Of a stretch of DNA of 6,836 nt, positions 1-6,836 are shown in pieces. The number at the start of each line of letters is the position of its first letter. The first letter of the stretch is position 1. The notes below the pieces were generated by a model. The model ran no database searches. It worked only from the letters and a program-made list of their open reading frames with translations, and had not been told where the DNA came from. The DNA comes from Octadecabacter sp. (GTDB lineage: Bacteria; Pseudomonadota; Alphaproteobacteria; Rhodobacterales; Rhodobacteraceae). The translations under genes were made by a program, and so were the position numbers. The DNA is taken from NCBI GenBank assembly GCA_003533975.1, contig DQCL01000153.1:12801-19636 (forward strand). Direction: 5' to 3'.

Positions 1-2700
1 CCAGCGGCTAAACCGTTTGCCAATTCCCAGTTCCGTCTCATGATCAGTGGCGTCCAAACCATCGAGCGCTTCGGAGACTGTGCCGTGCCAACTATCGTTC
101 GCGTCTTTGCCAACATCTCCAGCCGCTGCAATGATGAGCCAGTTTTCCGCGCGGGTGAGCGCGACATAAAGCAGGCGGCGCCGTTCGCGATCTTGTGCGT
201 CCAGCATCTCATCCTGAACGTCGCGCAGAACCTGCGGCATGACGTCTGCTTTGGGCTTCCAGAACACGTTGCCATCGCCTGTCAACAAATCACCACGCAC
301 CTCGCGTTTACGTTTGGTGGTATCGGGTAGAATGACAATTGGTGCTTCAAGGCCCTTTGCGCCATGGACCGTCATGACGCGAATTCTGTCACTCGCTGAA
401 TCCATCTGCCGTTTGACGGTCACGTCTTCGGTTTGCAGCCAAGTGAGGAAACCCGTGAGGCTGGGTACAGTGGAGGATTCATAGCCAAGTGCCTGCGACA
501 GTAACGCATCAATCCCGTCTTCCGCTTCTTGACCCAGCCGCGCGATAAGATTTTGACGACCCTTGTGACGGATCAAAAGCCGATTGATGAGGTCGTAAGG
601 GCGCAAGAAATCGGCGTTGTTTCGCAAATCGTTGAGGAGCTCAATCGTCGAGGTGTGCGCGCCAGTTGCGGCGTTCGATTTGCGCAAAGCCTCCCAGAGG
701 CTTTGACCTTTAGGGCGTGGCTGCGCGAGATCGAAGAGCTGTTTCTCGGTCCACCCGAACAGAGGAGATTTCAGCGCCGCGGCTAGTGATAGATCGTCGT
801 CCTGTAGCGAAATGAATTGCAACAGCGCAGAGACGTCTTTGACGGCAAGTTCACCGCCGAGCTTCAAACGGTCCGCGCCGGCAATTTCGAGGCCAGCTGA
901 CTTGCAGGCGGAAATGATTTCCTTGAACAGATCAGACCGTCGTTGAACGAGGATTAAAAAGTCACCGGGTGTGATTTTGCGACGGGACCATTCGGTTGCA
1001 CCTTTCTCTTTAACAGGGAGAGTTTCGCTTGCGATCATGCGTTTGATCTCAGATGCGATTTTCCCCGCCAAAATCACTTTGTGATTGGTGCGGCCTTTCA
1101 GGTCTATGGGGTCATCCCATTCCCGTTCTTCCGGTTTTTCAGACGGTTCGACGACTGGCCAAATGTCCACGCGCCCGGGCATGTCGTCTTTGAACGCGAG
1201 GTGTTTGATATGATCGCCGAGACCTTCGGCCATGTCGCCTTGGAAGGTTTTATCAACGAGCTGCAATACTGCTGAGGACGAGCGAAATGAGTAGAGTAAC
1301 TCGCGGTCTTGCAGTCGTTTTTGGACATTCTCCAGTTCACTGGAAAAATGGTCGCGCATTCTGTCAAACCCCTCAGGGTCCGCGCCTTGGAAAGAATAGA
1401 TCGACTGTTTTTTGTCCCCAACAACAAATACGGTGCGTTCGCGGTCTGGGTTTGCGCCGATCCCCGTCGAGAATTCTTGAGTCAGAAGGCGAACGATGTC
1501 CCACTGATCGGGCGACGTGTCTTGCGCCTCATCTACGAGGACATGATCAACACCCCCGTCGAGTCGAAACAGCACCCATTGCGCAACGTTCGTGTCATCG
1601 AGTAGCGCCTTGGCTTTCCCGATTAGATCGTCAAAATCGAGTGCAGCACGCTGTGCTTTCTTGGCTTCGTAGTTACAAACAAACGGGGTCGCAAAAGCGA
1701 AAAGAGCTTTCGTTTTCTCAAGCGCTTGGACGCTGTTTAGGAAATCGAATGCAGCGGCGGTCCGATCCATCCACGCATGCACGTCGTCCACGATATGTGC
1801 CACGGCTTCAACCGATGACTTGTGATTTGACTGGGGCCAATTGCGAGATTTGCTCGATTTATCTGCATAAAGGAGCAGCGAAGAAACTGCGTGAAGCGTA
1901 TCGAGGTTTGGCGAGGACAGGTCGATCGCCTTCAGTTTAGCAGCGACCGTTTGGTAACTTTTGGTGGCATCTTTGCAGGCATCAACAAGGTCATCGACCA
2001 GACCTTCTTCGCCGCCAATGAAAGCGATCTTCGCGGCGTCTTGTCGGGTGGCGCCACTGGGAAGGTTGAACGCCTTGGCCAAATCGCCCTCGTTTGTATT
2101 CGTCAGGAACGCGGCCTTGCGCCCTGTGATGGCCCCAAGAAAGCTTCCGATCTCGGAACCGGTATAATGACGGGCCAACCCTGCCAGGACGTCGGCGTGC
2201 TCACCCGTCGCCATCTCATCAAGGACCTCTTCGCGGAGAAGTTGAGCGGCGCGATCTTCCATCTCTTTGAACTGCGGGCTGACTTCGGCTTCCAAAGGAA
2301 AGCGTCGCAGCACCCCCGCGCAAAAGGAGTGGATCGTTTGAATTTTCAATCCACCGGGTGTTTCAATAGCGCTGGCGAACAAGGTGCGGGCGTTACTGAG
2401 ATAGTCGTCATCAATTAGGGCGTCTGTTCCTAATTCAACCAGTTGATCCTGAAGGTCAGCTTTTGGCATCATCGCCCATTCACCCAACCGTTGGAACAAC
2501 CGGTTTTGCATCTCTGAGGCTGCGGCCTTGGTGTATGTCAGGCAAAGTACGTTCTCGGGCCGTGTGCCGGCGAGCAACAAACGCGCAACACGGTCCGTAA
2601 GCACACGGGTTTTACCGGACCCTGCATTTGCCGATAACCAAGTGGACTGGGTCGGGTCTGCAGCTTCGATTTGACGGGCGGTCGCATCATTCGGTTTCAT
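1..2700 (-). CDS. addA: Double-strand break repair helicase-nuclease subunit AddA, 3' end beyond the window
   Basis: AddA is the ATP-driven 3'-5' helicase and second nuclease subunit of AddAB, which unwinds and resects double-strand DNA ends in the cytoplasm so that RecA can load. The frame is open for 900 codons to the left edge; alphaproteobacterial AddA is usually about 1100-1150 residues, so roughly 200-250 residues, including the C-terminal PD-(D/E)XK nuclease, are outside. The UvrD/Rep superfamily 1 motifs appear in order: Q motif (Q10), Walker A SANAGSGKT (K30), motif Ia LTYTKAAASEM (54-64), Ib QTIHSFC (121-127), DFDDL (355-359), Walker B DEAQD (390-394), motif III GDKKQSIYSFQGAD (428-441), motif IV around R473, motif V VMTVHGAKGLEA (775-786) and motif VI LLYVALTRAE (arginine finger R850). 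The start is the ATG overlapping the addB stop (ATGA), with AGGA 6 bases upstream. The subunits are presumably co-translated with AddB. No frameshift is seen. Identification is very secure. Confidence 0.97.
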   Translation of the reverse strand, partial: MKPNDATARQIEAADPTQSTWLSANAGSGKTRVLTDRVARLLLAGTRPENVLCLTYTKAAASEMQNRLFQRLGEWAMMPKADLQDQLVELGTDALIDDDYLSNARTLFASAIETPGGLKIQTIHSFCAGVLRRFPLEAEVSPQFKEMEDRAAQLLREEVLDEMATGEHADVLAGLARHYTGSEIGSFLGAITGRKAAFLTNTNEGDLAKAFNLPSGATRQDAAKIAFIGGEEGLVDDLVDACKDATKSYQTVAAKLKAIDLSSPNLDTLHAVSSLLLYADKSSKSRNWPQSNHKSSVEAVAHIVDDVHAWMDRTAAAFDFLNSVQALEKTKALFAFATPFVCNYEAKKAQRAALDFDDLIGKAKALLDDTNVAQWVLFRLDGGVDHVLVDEAQDTSPDQWDIVRLLTQEFSTGIGANPDRERTVFVVGDKKQSIYSFQGADPEGFDRMRDHFSSELENVQKRLQDRELLYSFRSSSAVLQLVDKTFQGDMAEGLGDHIKHLAFKDDMPGRVDIWPVVEPSEKPEEREWDDPIDLKGRTNHKVILAGKIASEIKRMIASETLPVKEKGATEWSRRKITPGDFLILVQRRSDLFKEIISACKSAGLEIAGADRLKLGGELAVKDVSALLQFISLQDDDLSLAAALKSPLFGWTEKQLFDLAQPRPKGQSLWEALRKSNAATGAHTSTIELLNDLRNNADFLRPYDLINRLLIRHKGRQNLIARLGQEAEDGIDALLSQALGYESSTVPSLTGFLTWLQTEDVTVKRQMDSASDRIRVMTVHGAKGLEAPIVILPDTTKRKREVRGDLLTGDGNVFWKPKADVMPQVLRDVQDEMLDAQDRERRRLLYVALTRAENWLIIAAAGDVGKDANDSWHGTVSEALDGLDATDHETELGIGKRFSRW

Positions 2701-5624
2701 GATAGGTCCTGCGGTGCTGCGTCATGCGATTCATCCCATTCGCCGTAGCGTGCAAGGTGATCATAGGTGCCTTCAAACGCCAGAGTTTCGTTTGCACTAC
2801 GAGAAGTGTAACCCTTTTCTGGATCCATCCATTTCGCCATCAACCCTTCAAAGCGCGACCAAGTTTCCTCTGTTGGCTCATCTTTGAGGGGGGCGGGCTG
2901 ATCCCGCAGGTCGCTTCCCAACCCGATATAGACAGCGGCCTGCGTGCGGACGCGCCCGACGGCTTTGAACGCGCCTCGTTCTACCATCGCGGCCTCGAGC
3001 AAGAGTTGTTTGTCGAAGTGTTTCTGTTGGGCTGGGCTCGGTGCTTTACCCGTTTTGTAATCATAGATCAGCGCTTCGCCGTCATCGGACATATCAATTC
3101 GGTCAGCCGTTCCGGTGAGCTTGAAGGGCAGGTTCGTCAATGCAAGTTCACCGTACATTTCGGTGTCGACGTTGGTCGAAAAGGCACGGCGCTTTGTTTC
3201 TTCGGCCAAGAAATGCGGAATGAAGGACGTGATACGCGCAAACCAAAGTGCGCGAACAGCAGGCCACGGGCACTGTTCGGCAAGAACCTCAGTCGCGATC
3301 GTACGAAGCGCGTCTTCAGCGTTCGGACCAGCAGGATCAATATCTGCTTTCACAAATGTTTCTAGAATCTTGTGAACAATCGTCCCGCGGAGCGGCGCAT
3401 CCGGCGTGTGGGCCAAAGAGTCTAACGCGTTCAAGCCGAGGATTTTTCGCGCATAAATCGCGTAAGGATCGCGGATCAGTGTCTTAATTTGTGTCACCGA
3501 AAGCTGCTGCGGGCGAGCGGCGGTCGGCGGACATGGAGACGGGCGCGGGGCCGGATCAACGTGTTCTGTCGGCGCTGCGATGCTCACAGCCAGAGAGAGC
3601 CAATGGCGACCCCGTTCGCGCATCGCGCCAAGGCAGTCAGGGCCGCCTTCCAAACCACCCAATAGGTTTGTCAGACGGTTGATCCATCTACTAGGAACTG
3701 TTTCTGCCTCGTCGGAGCGAACCGAGCGGCTTAGAACAACTTCCTCTGCGCACACTGCCTGTTGATAGTCATGAGCGCTCAAGCCGATCCGACGTTCGGG
3801 TAATAGCAAACCGGCTTGCTTTCTCATGGGTCGGTTTAGCCACGGATCAGGCGTGGGTGCCTCGGGCCAGGTGCCTTCATTGAGGCCTGCTAGAATGACC
3901 AGTTCGGCGGATTGAACACGGGCTTCTAACGTCCCCCAAATGAGAACCTTGGGATGACCGGCATCGCGGTCACGTACTTCGGCAGCTGAAAGGATGCTGT
4001 TCACAAGGCGGCGGTATTCCCGCGCCGACACTTCACCACCTGCGTCTGCGTGTGACTGCAACTCGGACATGGCGCGCAATGCTTCGCGACCCGCGGCTTT
4101 TTTCCAAAGCTCACCCGAACCATCGGCATCTGGTCCACCTGCAAGGCGTGTGGCCACGCTGATGTGTTGAGCAACATGGTCTACAAGCGGTCTTGGAGTG
4201 TCGTCGTTGAGGTCTAGCAAAACTGAGCTGATCCAACCTGCCCAATCTAATGCGTCATCAGATTTTTCCTGTGCCCAAGATGTCAGGCTATCGCTAGTTG
4301 GGAAGGGCGGGCCGTATCGTCGAAGGTGAAGTTCCAGGGCGTTGGTTCGAAATGCGTGGTCGCCGCGATCGGGCCGTCCTGAATGGCTTAAGGGGTGGCG
4401 CAGCAATACGAGGAGCCGCTCGGCGTCAAGTTGTTCGCAAAACAGATCAGCGATGTGGCGCAAAAACCGACCGGGCGCGGTGAGTTGCAAGGGTAGGCCA
4501 GCACTATCATCTGGGACGATGCCCCACCGATCTAACGCAGCGGTTACTTGACGTGTCAGAACCCTGTCGGGCGAAATGAGTGCGGCGGTTTTGTTGTCTT
4601 CGACGGCTTGGCGCAAACGGACGGCGATTGCATCCGCTTCGGTACGCGGAGTCGCGGCCTCGATCATCGTGATACCTTCAGTCGCTTGAACAAGATCACT
4701 TAGATCGGGACCATCGTTGATCCACTGATGAGTTACAGGCGCTGGGCGCAACGAGAGGGAAATGAGCTGCGTTCGCGCGGTGTTTATTTCAGCGGGTGCA
4801 CCCCATGGACCTATGTGAGACGGATGAATTTCCAACGCATCGCAGAAGGTTTTGAACCGGAACTGTGGATGGTCTTCAGCACCTGATTTTTGCTCCATCA
4901 TTTCCCAGACATTCGCGGGCATGTCACAATCCAGGCCGGGTAAGACTACGGCCCCTTGGGGTAGTTTGGCGACCGCCTGCATGAACAAAGAAGTGGCCCC
5001 GCGAGAGCCGGTTGAACCAGCGACGATGATTGGGTGTGACGGCGGGTTTTGAACCCAACGGGCAATGAGGGCTTCAACGACACTGCGTTGCCGACCTTCA
5101 CCGTCCAACTGTCCGTCTTCAAAGAATGGCTGCACCAGCTTGATAAAAGACAGCGCCCGTTCCCAATGTCCGGATTGATCCGAGACATCGAGGGTCGCAA
5201 TTGTTTCAGGCAGAACGCCTTCGCCCTGCATTTCATTCATGAGGGAAACAAGGCTTTCGGCAAGGTCAATCGCTGAGTCTTGCGAGGCCAACGTTGAGTC
5301 GGCCTCCAGCAAGCCCTTCACCAACTGCGCCACTTCAAGTCGTCTGCGAAGCGGGGAAATTGCGGGAGGGAGGTTTTGTTCAACAGTGTCGTGCGCTAAA
5401 TCCGTAACAAGCCGGATACGCGGTAACAATAGAGCGCCGCCTTCATGAAACAAAGCGGTGAGGCGTCTCTGCATGCGTCTCGTATTTACGTAAACCTCAA
5501 CGCGGGCCACATCGCTCGGTGACATGGTTTCGAAACGCTGGCGCAAACCATCATGGAGCGCTGTAGAAAAATCCTGCCCCAACGGAACACCAAATACGCG
5601 TGGACCTTTGTAAGGATCAAACAT
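2697..5624 (-). CDS. addB: Double-strand break repair nuclease subunit AddB (alphaproteobacterial type)
   Basis: AddB is the partner of AddA in the AddAB end-resection complex; it carries an inactive helicase-like half and a C-terminal nuclease. The protein is 975 residues, normal for the alphaproteobacterial family. The N-terminus (PRVFGVPLGQDF, 8-19) sits where a Walker A could be but has no GKT/GKS. Helicase-like landmarks are SPDRVLTRQV near D353 and LAGLNEGTWP at 578-587. The nuclease domain begins about S709 (SVTQIK...DPYAIYA) and holds RGTIVHKILE (H751, E755), GTADRID (D841), DYKTG (D855, K857) and KQLLLE (Q873), so the PD-(D/E)XK active site looks complete. The only cysteine after residue 709 lies before the catalytic motif (AEQCPW), so the Bacillus-type Fe-S staple appears absent. 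The start is the ATG at 5624, with AGGAA 6 bases upstream, and the family N-terminus begins MF-P there. An in-frame ATG at 5699 would add 25 residues unlike the family. It overlaps murU by 8 bases and addA by 4. Confidence 0.96.
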   Translation of the reverse strand: MFDPYKGPRVFGVPLGQDFSTALHDGLRQRFETMSPSDVARVEVYVNTRRMQRRLTALFHEGGALLLPRIRLVTDLAHDTVEQNLPPAISPLRRRLEVAQLVKGLLEADSTLASQDSAIDLAESLVSLMNEMQGEGVLPETIATLDVSDQSGHWERALSFIKLVQPFFEDGQLDGEGRQRSVVEALIARWVQNPPSHPIIVAGSTGSRGATSLFMQAVAKLPQGAVVLPGLDCDMPANVWEMMEQKSGAEDHPQFRFKTFCDALEIHPSHIGPWGAPAEINTARTQLISLSLRPAPVTHQWINDGPDLSDLVQATEGITMIEAATPRTEADAIAVRLRQAVEDNKTAALISPDRVLTRQVTAALDRWGIVPDDSAGLPLQLTAPGRFLRHIADLFCEQLDAERLLVLLRHPLSHSGRPDRGDHAFRTNALELHLRRYGPPFPTSDSLTSWAQEKSDDALDWAGWISSVLLDLNDDTPRPLVDHVAQHISVATRLAGGPDADGSGELWKKAAGREALRAMSELQSHADAGGEVSAREYRRLVNSILSAAEVRDRDAGHPKVLIWGTLEARVQSAELVILAGLNEGTWPEAPTPDPWLNRPMRKQAGLLLPERRIGLSAHDYQQAVCAEEVVLSRSVRSDEAETVPSRWINRLTNLLGGLEGGPDCLGAMRERGRHWLSLAVSIAAPTEHVDPAPRPSPCPPTAARPQQLSVTQIKTLIRDPYAIYARKILGLNALDSLAHTPDAPLRGTIVHKILETFVKADIDPAGPNAEDALRTIATEVLAEQCPWPAVRALWFARITSFIPHFLAEETKRRAFSTNVDTEMYGELALTNLPFKLTGTADRIDMSDDGEALIYDYKTGKAPSPAQQKHFDKQLLLEAAMVERGAFKAVGRVRTQAAVYIGLGSDLRDQPAPLKDEPTEETWSRFEGLMAKWMDPEKGYTSRSANETLAFEGTYDHLARYGEWDESHDAAPQDLS
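2707..2710 (-). promoter_or_regulatory. Ribosome binding site of addA, with ATGA stop-start overlap
   Basis: The minus strand reads AGGA in the last codons of addB, 6 bases before the addA ATG. The addA start and the addB stop share the tetranucleotide ATGA at 2697-2700, a standard sign of coupled translation of two subunits of one complex. Confidence 0.7.
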
Positions 5625-6303
5625 GGCTGTTTCCTGCGAGCATAGCTTCTGCAATAGGAATGCTGTCGGGGCGGCCCACGTCGCACCATTGCCCGTCATA
5701 GATCGTGCCGAACATAGTTTCGTTCGCGAGCATGCCTTCCCACAGATCCCACATGGAAAACGCGTTTTTAGAAATGGTAGCTAGGCCATCCGTGCGAATG
5801 ATCTGAACGCCGGAATAAACGTAGTCGTTACCACGGGATAAGCGACCTTGGGCATCAATATCGAAGTCACCGGAACCAATATGACCAACGGCCTGTTCGG
5901 TTGGAATCATCAACAAAAGGGCGGTCATTTTTTCTGGCCGCCACGCGTCTTGCAAAGATTTCACAGGGTTAGATCCGCGCCAAACGGCATCGGTGTTCAT
6001 TGTGAAAACCGGATTGCTATTGAGAAGGGGCAGGGCACGTTTCAACCCTCCGCCGGTCTCTAACAGTTGGTCGGATTCATCCGAAACTAGAACGTCTGTA
6101 CCTTCAAGGTGCGCGTGGATTTGTTCAGCGAAGTAATGGGCGTTCACCACAGGTTTCATTTCAGCGCACTGCGCCAATGCATGATCAAGCAGTGGCTTTC
6201 CAGCAACTTCAACAAGCGGCTTAGGGCGCGTGTTCGTCAGGGGCGACATACGTGTCCCGAGGCCGGCGGCGAACAGAAGAATTGCGGAGGGATGTTCAAG
6301 CAA
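5617..6303 (-). CDS. murU: N-acetylmuramate-1-phosphate uridylyltransferase (MurU-like nucleotidyltransferase)
   Basis: This is a 228-residue nucleotidyltransferase of the sugar-phosphate NTP-transferase (GT-A-like) family. MurU joins MurNAc-alpha-1-phosphate and UTP to give UDP-MurNAc and pyrophosphate in cytoplasmic peptidoglycan recycling. The signature FAAGLGTRMSPLT with RPKPLVEVAGKPL (residues 11-38; G14, G16, R18, K28) binds the nucleotide. ETGGG (82-86) is the second conserved loop, MNTDAVW carries the metal-binding aspartate D105, and WCDVGRPD (206-213, D208) is the C-terminal motif. Length matches Pseudomonas MurU (about 223 residues). The start is TTG, 2 bases past the amgK stop, with GGAGG 7 bases upstream; the next ATG is M19 inside the nucleotide-binding signature, so it cannot be the start. 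The gene directly follows an AmgK-type kinase, which separates it from other family members such as mannose-1-phosphate guanylyltransferases. Domain assignment is certain; exact substrate is inferred from the pairing. Confidence 0.88.
   Translation of the reverse strand: MLEHPSAILLFAAGLGTRMSPLTNTRPKPLVEVAGKPLLDHALAQCAEMKPVVNAHYFAEQIHAHLEGTDVLVSDESDQLLETGGGLKRALPLLNSNPVFTMNTDAVWRGSNPVKSLQDAWRPEKMTALLLMIPTEQAVGHIGSGDFDIDAQGRLSRGNDYVYSGVQIIRTDGLATISKNAFSMWDLWEGMLANETMFGTIYDGQWCDVGRPDSIPIAEAMLAGNSHV
5631..5635 (-). promoter_or_regulatory. Ribosome binding site of addB
   Basis: The minus strand reads AGGAA within the last codons of murU, 6 bases ahead of the ATG at 5624. It supports this ATG over the in-frame ATG at 5699. 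The start overlaps the murU stop in the arrangement ATGTTTGA, which suggests translational coupling. Confidence 0.75.
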
Positions 6304-6305
6304 GG

Positions 6306-6836
6306 CTATTCCTCCACGGGGCTAAATGCCCGTTCAACAAGCAGAGCGAGGTCTGATAAACCGGAGTCAGCCAAGTCTGTTTGCAGGTGTGCCCAAACGC
6401 GTGGGATAAGGTCTAAATAGGACACTTTGCCGTCCTGCTTCGCGAGGCGGTTAAAGATGCCCAAGATCCGCAAATTTCGCTGAATCGCCATCACATGGAA
6501 CGCGCGTTTGTACGCGTGGACATCATGTTCGTCCCCAGCGAGCTGGGAGATCAACGGGCTCAACAAGTCAGGGTTAACGTCGCGGCGAGCATCGCGAAGC
6601 AACGATGCGAGGTCGTAGGTCGGGTGTGTGATGAAGGCGTCTTGAAAGTCCAGTAGGCCAACGCGGCCCGTACCGTTTTTGCTCGGCCGCCAAATCAAAT
6701 TTTCTGCGTGGAAATCCCTTAGGGATAGGACTGTCGGATTAGGATTCACGTCCGTCAGCAACGCGTGGATCTGTGCGGTGATGTTTGCAGCAAGATCATG
6801 GCTTTGATCTTTCGCCGCCCATTCAAAAGCGAGACC
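6306..6836 (-). CDS. amgK: Anomeric N-acetylmuramate/N-acetylglucosamine kinase AmgK, C-terminal part only
   Basis: This is a phosphotransferase of the aminoglycoside phosphotransferase/choline kinase fold, represented by its last 176 residues; the frame is open to the right edge, and the family is about 330-350 residues long, so about half is missing. AmgK uses ATP to phosphorylate MurNAc or GlcNAc on C1, feeding MurU. In the visible fragment, LSLRDFHAENLIW (37-49) is the catalytic loop, with D41 as catalytic base and N46 as metal ligand; arginine replaces the usual histidine of the HxDxxxxN motif, as I recall for AmgK proteins. VGLLDFQDAFITHPTYDLASLL follows, with D63 as the DFG-type metal aspartate; this LLDFQDA...YDL.SLL.DARRDV run is characteristic of AmgK rather than antibiotic kinases. 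An internal ATG at 6761 is not the start, because it lies just before the catalytic loop and the reading frame continues upstream with family-like sequence. The gene ends 2 bases before murU, so the two are co-transcribed. It is commonly annotated only as a phosphotransferase. Confidence 0.9.
   Translation of the reverse strand, partial: GLAFEWAAKDQSHDLAANITAQIHALLTDVNPNPTVLSLRDFHAENLIWRPSKNGTGRVGLLDFQDAFITHPTYDLASLLRDARRDVNPDLLSPLISQLAGDEHDVHAYKRAFHVMAIQRNLRILGIFNRLAKQDGKVSYLDLIPRVWAHLQTDLADSGLSDLALLVERAFSPVEE
6311..6315 (-). promoter_or_regulatory. Ribosome binding site of murU, deciding a TTG start
   Basis: The minus strand reads GGAGG inside the last codons of amgK, followed by 7 bases and then TTG at 6303. 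This is a near-ideal Shine-Dalgarno sequence at ideal spacing. It is what makes the TTG the chosen start, since no ATG or GTG lies between the site and the nucleotide-binding motif of MurU. Confidence 0.85.

Noticed and set aside
1287..1940. A 217-codon open frame on the plus strand
   Set aside because: It is antisense to the helicase core of addA, between motifs that are plainly conserved on the other strand. Its translation is rich in Arg, Ser and Pro with no recognisable domain, typical of a shadow frame in GC-rich coding DNA.
1891..2418. A 175-codon open frame on the plus strand
   Set aside because: It is antisense to the AddA N-terminal helicase domain, and its protein shows no family features. 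The opposite strand explains the region completely.
2724..3365. A 213-codon open frame on the plus strand
   Set aside because: It lies opposite the AddB nuclease domain, including the catalytic DYKTG region. Its composition (Phe, Arg, Cys) looks like a reverse-complement reading rather than a protein.
6109..6420. A plus-strand frame spanning the amgK-murU junction
   Set aside because: It runs across the end of one well-supported gene and the start of the next on the other strand, with no ribosome site or domain of its own.
6306..6761. A separate 151-residue small protein starting at ATG 6761
   Set aside because: The frame continues upstream to the window edge, and the family's kinase fold requires the missing N-terminal half, so this is only the tail of AmgK.
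6306..6836. An aminoglycoside resistance kinase
   Set aside because: The fold is shared, but the RDFHAEN loop, the LLDFQDA run and the neighbouring murU match the anomeric amino-sugar kinase AmgK, not an antibiotic-modifying enzyme.
1..6836. Terminators, promoters, inverted repeats, CRISPR or mobile-element ends
   Set aside because: The window is coding almost to the last base, and I saw no repeat series, no hairpin followed by a T-run between genes and no transposase or terminal repeats. Chi-like recombination hotspots could not be judged, because I know of no established Chi sequence for this group.

Overview
The window is a single, fully coding block on the minus strand. Four genes are packed tail to head, in transcription order: amgK (5' part beyond the right edge), murU, addB and addA (3' part beyond the left edge). 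There is no intergenic stretch longer than 2 bases, so no promoter, terminator, RNA gene, repeat, CRISPR array or mobile element is visible. The operon promoter should lie to the right of the window, and the end of addA and any terminator to the left.

The moderately GC-rich composition, the alphaproteobacterial form of AddB and the order sugar kinase, sugar-phosphate nucleotidyltransferase, addB, addA point to an alphaproteobacterium, most likely Rhodobacteraceae (Roseobacter-like). In that group I recall tsaE upstream and a thioredoxin gene downstream, but neither is in the window. The genus and species cannot be read from the sequence.

Right part (5617-6836): AmgK phosphorylates N-acetylmuramic acid (MurNAc, and GlcNAc) at the anomeric carbon. 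MurU then turns MurNAc-1-phosphate plus UTP into UDP-MurNAc. Together they form a cell-wall recycling shortcut that bypasses de novo UDP-MurNAc synthesis. MurU starts at TTG, 2 bases after the amgK stop, behind a strong GGAGG site.

Left part (1-5624): AddB and AddA form the heterodimeric helicase-nuclease that processes double-strand DNA ends for RecA loading, the counterpart of RecBCD. addB overlaps the end of murU by 8 bases, and addA overlaps addB by 4 bases (ATGA). All helicase motifs of AddA are intact in the visible 900 codons, and AddB has an intact PD-(D/E)XK nuclease motif. No frameshift or internal stop was found in any of the four genes.

I see no previously undescribed system. The most notable points are the physical coupling of peptidoglycan recycling to DNA-break repair, the TTG start of murU, and an AddB that lacks both a Walker A motif and the cysteine set of the Bacillus-type iron-sulfur staple.
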